A stretch of DNA of 64,000 nt from assembly GCF_030142155.1 (NCBI RefSeq), contig NZ_CP126247.1:3596001-3660000 (forward strand), in the 5' to 3' direction. Under the pieces are notes generated by a model. The model was not told the DNA's origin. It saw only the letters and a program-made list of their open reading frames with translations, and made no database searches. A program made the position numbers and the translations under genes. This DNA comes from Arthrobacter sp. zg-Y820. Lineage in GTDB: Bacteria > Actinomycetota > Actinomycetes > Actinomycetales > Micrococcaceae. How positions within the stretch are numbered: position 1 is the stretch's first letter; each line of letters begins with the position of its first letter. This document shows, piece after piece, positions 39,906-47,986 of the stretch.

Positions 39906-42482
39906 TCAGCGCGTGGCGGCGCCGTCGTGCACGGTATCCCCGGGCGCTGTGCCCTTGGACGCGGTGCCCGCCGGGCCGGTTTCGCCGTCGACGGCCGGCT
40001 GGTCGGTGTGCGGATGGCGGCGCTCCAGGGAAGCGCCCTCGACGTCGACGTCGGGCAGGATCTTGTTCAGCCACTTCGGCAGCCACCAGGCCTTGTCGCC
40101 GGCCAGGTGCATCAGCGCCGGGATCAGCAGCATGCGCACCACGAAGGCGTCCAGGAGGACACCGAAGGCCAGCGCGAAGCCAATGGGCCGAATCATCGTG
40201 CTGTGCGAGAAGATGAATCCGCCGAACACTGCGGCCATGATGATCGCTGCCGCCGTGACCACCGAGCGGCCGGCGCGGACACCCTGCGCGACGGCGTCGC
40301 GTGCCGTCGCTCCGTGGGCATAGGCTTCGCGCATGCCGGAGCCCAGGAAGAGCATGTAGTCCATGGCCAGGCCGAACAGGATCCCCACGAGGATGGTCGG
40401 CAGGAAGCTCAGGATCGGACCAGGCGTCTCCACGCCGAAGACGCCGGAGAGCCAGCCCCACTGGTAGATGGCCACCACGCCGCCAAGGGCCGCGAAGTAG
40501 GACAGGATGAAGCCGAGGGTGGCGATGACCGGAACATAGATGGACCGGAACACCAGGATCAGGATCAGCAGCGAGAGCCCGACAACCACACTCAGGTAGA
40601 TCGGCAGCGCCTCGGACAGCTTGTCCGAGATGTCGATGTTGCCGCTGGCGGAGCCGGCCACGCCGATCTCGTATTCGCCGTTCAGCGGTGACATGTCGCG
40701 CAGCGTGTGCACGAGGGTTTCAGTGGATTCACTGGTGGGGCCTTCGGTCGGAATGACCTGGAAGGCTGCCACGGTCCGGTCCTCGGAGGAGCCGATGGGG
40801 GCAACGGCCGCCACGTCCTCCTGGTCGAAGAGGGTCCGGGCGATCTCGGTCTGAGCTGTCAGGGCTTCCTCCTCGGAAGGCTCCCCGGGCAGCTCGGCGA
40901 CCACCAGCAGCGAGCCGTTCTGGCCCTCGCCGAACTTTTCCGACACCGCTGAGTAAGCCTGGTACTGGCTCGAGTCGTGGGCCTCGGCTGAGCCGTCCGG
41001 CAGGTTCTGCCGCAGGTCCAGCGCCGGGATGGCGATCAGCAGCAGGCCGGCGATTGCCGCAACCACGGTGAGCACGGCACGGCCGGTGCCCATGGCCTTG
41101 ACCGGCGCGGTCTCCGGGCGGCCGTTGCCGGCCGCAGCGGTGGCGGCAGCGCCGTGCGCATCAAGGGCCGCACGTTCCTTGCGGCTGAGGACGCGCCTGC
41201 CGGCGATCTTCAGCAGCGCCGGAGTCAGCGTGACAGCGATCAGCACGGCAACGGCCACGCAGGCGGCGCCCACGGTGCCCATCAGGCCCAGGAAGGGGAT
41301 GCCCGTAACGTTCAGGGCCAGCAGGGCGATGAACACGGTGGCACCGGCGAACACCACGGCGTTGCCGGAGGTGCCGTTGGCCAGCGCGATGGATTCCTCG
41401 AGGGCGTAACCGGCCTTCAGCTGGCGCCGGTGCCGGTTGACGATGAACAGCGCGTAGTCAATGCCAACGGCGAGGCCCAGCATCAGTCCAAGGATGGGGG
41501 TGATCGAGGCCATTTCGACGACGCCGGAGAAGGCCAGCGCGCCCAGGGCGCCGATGCCGACGCCGATCAGCGCGGTCAGCAGGGGCAGACCGGCAGCGAT
41601 CAGGCTGCCGAGCATGACGACCAGCACGACGGCGGCGACCACCAGGCCGACCACTTCACCGACACCGAAGAGGCTGGGGACGGCGGCGGAGATTTCCGCT
41701 GAGTAGTTGACCTTGACGCCGTCGACCCGGGAGTCCTCAAAGACGGCCACGACGGCGTCCTTCGTCTCCTGGGTGATTTCCATCTGCGTGTCGGAGAAGA
41801 CCACGTTCAGTACAGCCGCGCTGCCGTCTTCGGAGACGGTGCGGATTCCCTCGGCCATCTCCAGCAGCTCGGCGCCCTGCTCGGCCGGCTGTGCCTGTGC
41901 TTCAAGTTCGGCGGCCTGGGTGTCCAGTTCGTCGCGGCCGGCGTCCAGTTCTGCCTGCTGCGTTTCCAGGCCGGCGAGCATTTCTGCCGGGGCTCCGGCG
42001 GCTTCAGCCTGCGCACGCGCGGCATCGAGCTGTTCCTGCCCGGCGTCGAGCTGTGCCCGGGCCTCCTCAAGCTGGGCGCGGCCGGCCTCAATCTGGGCCT
42101 GCCCCTCGGCCAGCTGCTGCCCCTGCGCCGCACGCTCGGCCTCGGTGGCAAAGGGATCAACAACGTTTTCCACGCCGTCGATCTCGGCGGCCTCGGTCAC
42201 CAGCGCGGAGATCTCCTGCTGCTGCTCCGGGGTGAAGCGGGAGCCGTCCTCGGTCTGGACAATAACCGAACCCGATCCCCCGGATGCCTGCGGGAGCTTC
42301 TCCTGCAGACGCTCGGTGACCTGAGTGGTGGGGGTGTTGGGGATGGAAAATGCGGTGGCGAGCGTGCCGCCGAAGAGCGCGAACGCTATTCCGGCAACCG
42401 CAAGCACGGCAATCCAGACCGCGAGCACGGTGCGCGCCCGGCGCGCTGCCGCCCGACCTAGTCGGTAGAGGAATTCAGCCAT
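39906..42482 (-). CDS. MMPL/RND-family transporter
   Basis: 858 residues. About 12 TM segments in two sets, with the first large extracytoplasmic loop (~45-240) containing a long Ala/Glu/Gln-rich coiled coil of heptad-like repeats (AQIEAGRAQLEEARAQLDAG). Conserved MMPL membrane motifs include GLAVGIDYALFIVNRHR and FGLAMDYMLFLGSGMRE, whose Asp-Tyr pairs carry the proton relay. It probably exports lipids or drugs. It follows a TetR gene (47-base gap) and is presumably repressed by it. Confidence 0.93.
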   Translation of the reverse strand: MAEFLYRLGRAAARRARTVLAVWIAVLAVAGIAFALFGGTLATAFSIPNTPTTQVTERLQEKLPQASGGSGSVIVQTEDGSRFTPEQQQEISALVTEAAEIDGVENVVDPFATEAERAAQGQQLAEGQAQIEAGRAQLEEARAQLDAGQEQLDAARAQAEAAGAPAEMLAGLETQQAELDAGRDELDTQAAELEAQAQPAEQGAELLEMAEGIRTVSEDGSAAVLNVVFSDTQMEITQETKDAVVAVFEDSRVDGVKVNYSAEISAAVPSLFGVGEVVGLVVAAVVLVVMLGSLIAAGLPLLTALIGVGIGALGALAFSGVVEMASITPILGLMLGLAVGIDYALFIVNRHRRQLKAGYALEESIALANGTSGNAVVFAGATVFIALLALNVTGIPFLGLMGTVGAACVAVAVLIAVTLTPALLKIAGRRVLSRKERAALDAHGAAATAAAGNGRPETAPVKAMGTGRAVLTVVAAIAGLLLIAIPALDLRQNLPDGSAEAHDSSQYQAYSAVSEKFGEGQNGSLLVVAELPGEPSEEEALTAQTEIARTLFDQEDVAAVAPIGSSEDRTVAAFQVIPTEGPTSESTETLVHTLRDMSPLNGEYEIGVAGSASGNIDISDKLSEALPIYLSVVVGLSLLILILVFRSIYVPVIATLGFILSYFAALGGVVAIYQWGWLSGVFGVETPGPILSFLPTILVGILFGLAMDYMLFLGSGMREAYAHGATARDAVAQGVRAGRSVVTAAAIIMAAVFGGFIFSHSTMIRPIGFALAFGVLLDAFVVRMLLIPALMHLAGDKAWWLPKWLNKILPDVDVEGASLERRHPHTDQPAVDGETGPAGTASKGTAPGDTVHDGAATR

Positions 42483-42529
42483 GAGAGTCCTAACAGGGGT
42501 GGGTAAGGAAAATTTTGGAGGAAGCGGGT

Positions 42530-43183
42530 CTAGGCCGGAGCTCTTGCCGATGGTTCGGTGCCGTGGCCGTCCCGGACTGCTTCGATGAGGCGTTCCAGAT
42601 GCCGCGCCCAGATCTGCCGCGACTCGGGGGTGTCAACAGCACCGGTTTCTGCGGCCCAGTGGTGGTAGAGCACACCAATGCCGCCGGCGAGGGACCCTAC
42701 CAGCAGGTGAAGGGCGATCTTGTCCGCGTCCGGCCGGCGGCGGAGCATGGCGTCAAGGAGCCGGTCGCTCACATCGGTGAAAACGCGCAGCGTCATCAGG
42801 GCCTGATGCGGGGACGGGTCCTGATCAGGGCAGCCCAGCACCCGGGTCAGGTAAGACATGGGCCCCACGAGGTCGGCTGACCGGAACGCGGCGGCCATTT
42901 CCTCCATCATGGAGGCCTCGGGGCCGTCGCCGGCCGGCACTGCGGAAAGACTCTCGACGACGGAGCTCAGGACATTGCCGCACGCTTCGGTAACGACGTC
43001 GTCCACTGAGGCGAAATGGTTGAACACGGTGCGCCGGGACACATCGGCGCGTGCGGCGAGCTCGTCGACAGTGAAATCCGTGCCTGCACGCTCGCTCATG
43101 AGAGTTGCCGCGGCATCAACGATTGCCTGCCGGTGGCGGGATTTCAGCGCCGTGCGGCGGTCGGCGGGGTTACTGGTTAACAC
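42530..43183 (-). CDS. TetR-family regulator of the MMPL exporter
   Basis: 217 residues from a GTG at 43183. Helix-turn-helix FTVDELAARADVSRRTVFNHFASVDDVV. First gene of a two-gene operon with the MMPL transporter. The start codon abuts two tandem palindromic operators, so it very probably represses itself and the exporter until a ligand releases it. Confidence 0.93.
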   Translation of the reverse strand: MLTSNPADRRTALKSRHRQAIVDAAATLMSERAGTDFTVDELAARADVSRRTVFNHFASVDDVVTEACGNVLSSVVESLSAVPAGDGPEASMMEEMAAAFRSADLVGPMSYLTRVLGCPDQDPSPHQALMTLRVFTDVSDRLLDAMLRRRPDADKIALHLLVGSLAGGIGVLYHHWAAETGAVDTPESRQIWARHLERLIEAVRDGHGTEPSARAPA

Positions 43184-43188
43184 GTCAT

Positions 43189-43218
43189 TACACTAAGTGC
43201 AGTGATGCACTAAGTGCA
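43189..43218. promoter_or_regulatory. two tandem TetR operators overlapping the promoter
   Basis: A perfect palindrome tgcactaagtgca at 43206-43218 and a one-mismatch copy at 43189-43201 have centres 17 bases apart. On the minus strand, TTGCAC (-35) and TAGTGT (-10) with an 18-base spacer fall inside the two operators, so binding would block RNA polymerase. Confidence 0.8.
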
Positions 43219-43280
43219 ATTTGAAAGGCTGCACGCAGCCCCACCTCCCCCAGGAGGCAGCAGCTAGGTGCTGGGAACGA

Positions 43281-44675
43281 TTAGGTACTGGGAACGATGT
43301 TGTGGTTCCGCCGGAACAGGTTCTGCGGATCGTACGCATTCTTCAGCGCCGTGAGGCGGGCCAGCTTGTCCTTCCCGTAGACGGACGGGGCGGTGCCCTG
43401 TGCCACCGGATCCTCGGCGCCCATAAAGTTCACGTACTGCGCGCCGGAGGAAAACGGTTCCACGGCCTTCGCCACCCCTCGGACAAAGGCCGTCCGGGCG
43501 GCATCGTCCGCCGGGTCCTGCCAGAAGCCGTAAATGTTCAGCCAGTAGGGGGCATCCCGGGTGGGAAAGGCGGTGGCGTCCTCCGACACACGGCCGTAGG
43601 CGCCGCCCAGATGGTGAATGTCGAAACCGGTCCCGCGCCAGGTCTGCTCACAGCCGGCGCGCACCAGGGCATCTATGGCGGCGTCATCAAGTCGGTCGAT
43701 GTTGGCGTTTTTCCAGTAGGCGCGCGAGCCCGGCGGAAACGTCGAGTCCATGGCCGTCTGCCATTCGGACCAGGGCACCGCTTCCACTACCTCCATGTCA
43801 GGGGGAGCTGCCGCGGTAAGCTGCCGGATCAGCGCTGCCCCGGCCTCCTGATCCGGGTCCGCCCAGGCGAGTCCGATCACCAGCAGCGGCTGGTCCCCCA
43901 TGTCCCATTCCTCGATCGGCACCAGGCAGCTGATGATGGTGGTCATCTCATCGGGCAGCCCGGCCGTCCACGCGTCATAGGCGTGCAGCGCCGAGCGCCA
44001 GTGCATGTTGCCGTACACCAGGTTCCCGGTGAGGACCTGCGCGGGCAGCGGATGTGCCGAAAACGTAAAAGAGGTCACCACGCCGAAGTTCCCGCCCCCG
44101 CCGTGCAGCCCCCAGAACAGCTCGGGGTGCTGGTCCGCGTCCGCGCGCACCTCCTCACCGTCGGAGGTGACGACGTCGGCCCCCAGCAGGTTGTCGATGC
44201 TCAGCCCGCCGGATCGGGTGAGCCAGCCGACGCCGCCGCCGAGCGTCAGCCCGGCGACTCCCGTGCCTGAGACCACACCCAGGGGAACCGCGAGCCCGTA
44301 AGGGGCGGTGGCGAGGTCCACGTCTCCGATGGTTGCCCCCGCCTGCACGGTGACCGTACCGGCGCCGGCGTCCACGCTGACGTCGTTCAGCGCACCCATG
44401 TCCAGGACCACGCCGTCGGCAACCGTGCCATTGCCGGCCACGTTGTGCCCTCCGCCGCGCACCGCCAGCGGCAGCCCCCACAGCTGGGCGAAGTCCAGCA
44501 CGGGTGCAATGTCCTTCGCGGACCCGGCCCGGACAATCAGTGCCGGCCGGACATCGATCATCCCGTTCCAGACGTTGCGTGCCGTCTCGTAGGTTTCTTC
44601 ATCCGGGAGAATAACGGTTCCGGCCACGGCTGTGCGCAAGTCTTCCACGGCGTCCGGAGGCAGCTCAGGCAACAT
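43281..44675 (-). CDS. FAD-linked oxidoreductase, berberine-bridge-enzyme type
   Basis: 464 residues from the ATG at 44675, supported by AAGGTGG 8 bases upstream (a GTG at 44687 is alternative). PP-loop FAD domain with the covalent-flavin histidine in RGGGHNVAGNGT, then GTGVAGLTLGGGVGWLTR. A cysteine for a second flavin bond is not seen at the usual place, implying mono-covalent FAD. The C-terminal BBE domain is YGRVSEDA...NLFRRNHNI. Likely oxidises sugars or other alcohols; substrate unknown. Confidence 0.92.
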   Translation of the reverse strand: MLPELPPDAVEDLRTAVAGTVILPDEETYETARNVWNGMIDVRPALIVRAGSAKDIAPVLDFAQLWGLPLAVRGGGHNVAGNGTVADGVVLDMGALNDVSVDAGAGTVTVQAGATIGDVDLATAPYGLAVPLGVVSGTGVAGLTLGGGVGWLTRSGGLSIDNLLGADVVTSDGEEVRADADQHPELFWGLHGGGGNFGVVTSFTFSAHPLPAQVLTGNLVYGNMHWRSALHAYDAWTAGLPDEMTTIISCLVPIEEWDMGDQPLLVIGLAWADPDQEAGAALIRQLTAAAPPDMEVVEAVPWSEWQTAMDSTFPPGSRAYWKNANIDRLDDAAIDALVRAGCEQTWRGTGFDIHHLGGAYGRVSEDATAFPTRDAPYWLNIYGFWQDPADDAARTAFVRGVAKAVEPFSSGAQYVNFMGAEDPVAQGTAPSVYGKDKLARLTALKNAYDPQNLFRRNHNIVPST

Positions 44676-44698
44676 CGGGTTCACCACCTTGTGGGCGG

Positions 44699-44926
44699 CT
44701 ACCGCCGGGCCCGCGGGATGGTGCCCGAATCCATACGGCTCCTGCCGCTCTCGCTAAAAATTGTTCGCCGCGGCGCCGGGACAGTCAAGGGACGGAGGGG
44801 CGCCTCGCCCGCAGGACACGCCGCCGGAGCGGGCCCCTGCTCCACATCCGGCAGCACAGCGGTGAAGACCGTCCCTTTCCCCGGCGAACTTTTGAACGTC
44901 AGGGATCCACCGTGAAGTCTCGTCGC
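44699..44926 (-). pseudogene. C-terminal remnant of a sensor histidine kinase gene
   Basis: The minus frame includes ATRLHGGSLTFKSSPGKGTVF followed by TAVLP, the G2-box end of a HATPase_c domain, then a Pro/Ala tail to a stop at 44699. No N, G1 or dimerisation motifs occur upstream in any frame, so the rest of the kinase is lost. The remaining bases of the 502-base gap 44676-45177 show no gene. Confidence 0.6.
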
Positions 44927-45177
44927 TGTGCCGTTCAGCGGAGGACATGGGTGGAGCGTGAGCGCACGCCCGGGCCCGGAGATAAGGAGCGGCGCTGCGG
45001 AGCTGCATCGAAATCCAGCAGGAAAAGGAAGAAGCCGACGCCGGCCGGGCCCGCCACGGTTGGCAAGCCGGCTGCGCCGCCGGCACTGCATATGCAAGGC
45101 TGGGGAAGTACCGAACGCCCATTCGCTTCCCGGAGAAGTTTCCACACCGGGCGTTACGCCAAGGACAGGAGCAGCAC

Positions 45178-45408
45178 ATGAGCGACCAGGATCAGAGCAT
45201 CAACCCCGGAGCCGACGCCACGGACAACAATCTGGCCGGCACCCGGGATGAGTTCAACGACGAAGTAACTGCCCGCCTCGTCCAGGAGGCAAAGACGCAG
45301 GAGCACGAGGAGGAAGCCGGGAACGACGGCGAAGCCGAGCGGGAAGATCAGCCAGCCCTCGAAGTGGACGAGGACAGCCCCGCCTCGGAAGCAAAACCCT
45401 CGTCCTGA
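45178..45408 (+). CDS. small acidic protein of unknown function
   Basis: 76 residues, very rich in Glu, Asp, Gln and Ala (QEAKTQEHEEEAGNDGEAER), predicted mostly disordered. AGGAG lies 6 bases before the ATG at 45178, a good site. No family recognised. It precedes another envelope-type gene by 116 bases. Confidence 0.65.
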   Translation: MSDQDQSINPGADATDNNLAGTRDEFNDEVTARLVQEAKTQEHEEEAGNDGEAEREDQPALEVDEDSPASEAKPSS

Positions 45409-45524
45409 TTTCTTCCTGATACCGAGTCCCCTTCACGGCACGCAGGCCGCCCCTGTAGGATTAGTAAGCACACTGTCTATTACGGTTCGTTCTTCAGATC
45501 CTAAATTGGTAAAGGGAGAATCCG

Positions 45525-46181
45525 ATGAGCACGAGCGCAGGAGCGGCCGGAGAGCCGGCCCGCAAGCCAAACCCTGCGGGCACCGGCCAGCCAAGCCGGA
45601 ATGCCGGCAGCACCAACCGCCGCCACGACGCCGCTGAAAGCCGCGAGCAGATTGTTGGACGGGAAAAAGATGAGTTTGGCGGCGTCAAGATCGGCTCCGC
45701 CTTCTTCGGCTGGTTGGCTGCCGCCGGAACCACAGTGCTGTTGAGCGCTATCGCCACTGCTTTCGGCGCGGCCTTGATCGCCAACAATAACGACGTCGCC
45801 GGCGAGGCCACAGCCAACCCCGAGGGCGCCGGGATCACCGGAATCATTATTCTCATGGTGATCCTGTTTGTTGCCTACTTCTGCGGCGGATACGTTGCCG
45901 GACGGATGGCACGGTTCAGCGGCATCAAGCAGGGCGTGGCGGTCTGGGCCTGGGGCATCGTCATCGCCGTCGTACTGGCCCTTATCGGAGCCATTGCCGG
46001 GAGCGAGCTGAACATCAACGCCCAGCTGAACACCTATCCGCAGCTCTCCGGAGACAATACGGGCGCCGCCATCATCTCAATCATCATTGCAGCCTTGGTT
46101 GCGCTCGCCGGAGCCATCTTGGGGGGTCTGGCCGGCATGCGCTTCCACCGCCGAGTGGACAAGGCCGGACTCGGAAACTGA
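45525..46181 (+). CDS. membrane protein with basic N-terminal tail
   Basis: 218 residues. An Ala/Asn/Arg-rich N-terminal 60 residues are followed by four TM segments (FFGWLAAAGTTVLLSAIATAF; GITGIIILMVILFVAYFCGGYVAG; GVAVWAWGIVIAVVLALIGAIAG; AIISIIIAALVALAGAILGGLAG). Resembles actinobacterial YrzE-type hypothetical membrane proteins. GGGAGAA precedes the ATG at good spacing. Function unknown. Confidence 0.8.
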   Translation: MSTSAGAAGEPARKPNPAGTGQPSRNAGSTNRRHDAAESREQIVGREKDEFGGVKIGSAFFGWLAAAGTTVLLSAIATAFGAALIANNNDVAGEATANPEGAGITGIIILMVILFVAYFCGGYVAGRMARFSGIKQGVAVWAWGIVIAVVLALIGAIAGSELNINAQLNTYPQLSGDNTGAAIISIIIAALVALAGAILGGLAGMRFHRRVDKAGLGN

Positions 46182-46222
46182 GCGGCGTGCGAACCGCGTC
46201 GACCAGGCTCCGCGATTTCCCC

Positions 46223-46420
46223 TTAGCCCTCATCCCGTCGATCGAGTTCCTGCACCAGTTCCTCGTGCCGAAATTCGGTCTCCGGATGGATTTCACCATC
46301 CCGGAGGATCTCCACGTCCCGCTCCCGATGCACCTTGCTGTTGAGGATTTCCACGTCCGACAGTTCCAGGTCCTGCAAATCCTCGGGGTACGGATCGTCG
46401 GGGGTCAGCATGGTTTTCAT
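46223..46420 (-). CDS. small charged hypothetical protein
   Basis: 65 residues from the ATG at 46420 (MKTMLTPDDPYPEDLQ), chosen because GAGAG lies 6 bases upstream; an ATG at 46435 is alternative. Highly charged (DVEILNSKVHRERDVEILRDGEIHP) with an internal DVEIL repeat. Convergent with the preceding membrane-protein gene and divergent from the TIGR02611-like gene. Not recognised. Confidence 0.6.
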   Translation of the reverse strand: MKTMLTPDDPYPEDLQDLELSDVEILNSKVHRERDVEILRDGEIHPETEFRHEELVQELDRRDEG

Positions 46421-46551
46421 GTTCACTCTCTTCATATCAGTGGAACCTCTGCCTACATATATTACGGCCGCGCACCCACAGTGCGTCCCAGTCGGGAGCA
46501 TATCCGGCTGCCGCACCGAAGCGACACCGTGCCGTCCCTGGACTGGTGCCG

Positions 46552-47046
46552 ATGAAGGCCTTACCGCGGTGGTTGCGCCGCGTGGGTATCGAGGTTGCCG
46601 GATGGGCGCTGATTGTCCTGGGACTGGCCGCCTTGGTGCTGCCCGGCCCCGGCCTCCTGGCCCTCGTGGCCGGCCTGGCCTTGCTCTCCCTGCGCTATCG
46701 GTGGGCCAACCGCTTCCTCCGCCCGGTCAAGGCCAAGGCCTTTGAAGCGGCCGAAAAGGGAGTGCAAACCTGGCCACGCATCGGCTTCAGTGCGAGCGGC
46801 GCCGTGTCAGTCATGGCAGCAGGTATTCTCTGGGGCGCCTGGGGCAAGACTCCGCCGTGGTGGCCCTACGGTGATGCCCTCTGGCTGCCCGGCGGCTGGG
46901 GCACCGGAACCGGACTCATCATCTCCGGGCTTATCGCCCTGGGGCTGATTGTTTACAGCTGCCGCAAATTCCGCGGACGGGCCACGCGCAATTCCGGCGC
47001 CGTGGAGACGGCCGATTCCCGACGGGCCCCGGGCAATCAGGCTTAG
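46552..47046 (+). CDS. PGPGW / TIGR02611-type membrane protein
   Basis: 164 residues from the ATG at 46552 (GTG at 46546 also possible). The first TM hairpin carries the family motif LVLPGPGLLALVAGLALLSLRY. Two further TM segments follow (VSVMAAGILWGAW; GTGLIISGLIALGLIVYSC). Function unknown. Its stop overlaps the stop of a convergent MarR-like remnant. Confidence 0.82.
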   Translation: MKALPRWLRRVGIEVAGWALIVLGLAALVLPGPGLLALVAGLALLSLRYRWANRFLRPVKAKAFEAAEKGVQTWPRIGFSASGAVSVMAAGILWGAWGKTPPWWPYGDALWLPGGWGTGTGLIISGLIALGLIVYSCRKFRGRATRNSGAVETADSRRAPGNQA

Positions 47047-47222
47047 GCCGTCTGGTCGGACCGCAGCCGGGCATTGAGTGCCTGCAGCGCCTCGGCAGCA
47101 GCCGCGAGGGCTGCCGCTTCCTCGTCGCTCAGGTTGGCCAGGCCGTTTCGGATTGGTCCGGCCCATGCATCTTCGATGCCCTCATCCTCCGCCAGCGCCT
47201 GTTCAGTTGTGGCAGCCGCGTC
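47043..47222 (-). pseudogene. C-terminal remnant of a MarR-like regulator gene
   Basis: The minus frame encodes IEDAWAGPIRNGLANLSDE then EAAALAAAAEALQALNARL before a TAA at 47043-47045, the pattern of the last two helices of MarR-family regulators. There is no start codon in frame before a stop at 47223-47225, so the N-terminal DNA-binding part is gone. Confidence 0.5.
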
Positions 47223-47316
47223 CTACCTGACCCTGACCCGCGATTCCGGCACCGCCGCCGCCGAAGAGGGCGAGCTGCTGAACGACGACGCCGCACTGCC
47301 GGCTTCCCGGGCATAG
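47213..47316 (+). pseudogene. C-terminal remnant of a probable transporter gene
   Basis: The plus frame reads VAAASYLTLTRDSGTAAAEEG...ALPASRA then TAG at 47314-47316. A hydrophobic stretch ending in an acidic, disordered tail looks like the end of a membrane transporter. It abuts the MarR-like remnant in divergent orientation, as expected after a deletion between the two genes. Confidence 0.4.
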
Positions 47317-47379
47317 CCGCCGCCAAACGTCGGCATAGCGGTTCAGGGGACAAAACCAGCAAGCCGCCGGTAACGGCCC

Positions 47380-47417
47380 GGTCTGCTTCCGGACGCTCCG
47401 GCGTCCGGAAGCAGACC
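47380..47417. terminator. perfect 16-bp hairpin
   Basis: 47380-47395 pairs perfectly with 47402-47417 around a 6-base loop (ctccgg). Without a T-run it is a candidate terminator or small inverted element between remnants and the next gene. Confidence 0.55.
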
Positions 47418-47461
47418 TCGTTAAGGAAGCGGACGCCCCCGTGAGCCAGGCTCATGGACCG

Positions 47462-47986
47462 CTACGCACACAGGGTGCATCTGCACAGAAGCCCGCCCGG
47501 TTCGCGGCCACCTGCGTCCGGTTCCGCCGCATTCAATTCCGCGGCAGCAAAACTGGTGGCTTCAAACAGCATGTCCAGGAACTCCCGAACCGTGCCTTTT
47601 TCGGCGGAGTACCGCACTGAACCGAGGACGGGAGGCAGCGGATGGACCATTTCCATGTCGACCTGTCCGGCGTCCATCCCCATCTCGGAAGCCAGCACCT
47701 TCAGCAGCCTCTCCTCAACGGATGGACTCATCGTTCGCCGCTTGGAAATCCTGTCAATTCTTAACGTGCAGGGCGTGCCCCAGGAGTCCAGGTGAGCGCG
47801 CAGCACGAAGTCCAGTGCCACCTCATCCACTTCCTGCAGCGACGGCCCGTCAGTCCAGGCCACGTCCAGGGTCGTGATCTCGTACGCGGCCAGGGGGACA
47901 ATTTGAAACCGCACACCGGTGAAGGCAGCGGCCAGGAGCTCACTCAGCCGCCCGGATACGTCAGTCGGCCACAGAAGTTCTGTCAT
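47462..47986 (-). CDS. hypothetical protein with LPD29-like segment
   Basis: 174 residues. The segment YEITTLDVAWTDGPSLQEVDEVA resembles the large-polyvalent-protein-associated LPD29 pattern (D-V-x-W-T-D-G-P). The C-terminus is cysteine-containing (LLCRCTLCA). No other domain recognised. It is divergent from the orphan lanthipeptide-dehydratase-like gene across a 587-base gap. Function unknown. Confidence 0.65.
   Translation of the reverse strand: MTELLWPTDVSGRLSELLAAAFTGVRFQIVPLAAYEITTLDVAWTDGPSLQEVDEVALDFVLRAHLDSWGTPCTLRIDRISKRRTMSPSVEERLLKVLASEMGMDAGQVDMEMVHPLPPVLGSVRYSAEKGTVREFLDMLFEATSFAAAELNAAEPDAGGREPGGLLCRCTLCA

Noticed and set aside
41850-42170. Repeated Ala/Glu/Gln-coding DNA as a tandem repeat element
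   Set aside because: It encodes the coiled-coil extracytoplasmic loop of the MMPL transporter; the repetition is at protein level.
44912-45181. 89-codon basic plus-strand frame
   Set aside because: Poor codon quality and no ribosome site; overlaps the start of the small acidic protein in another frame.
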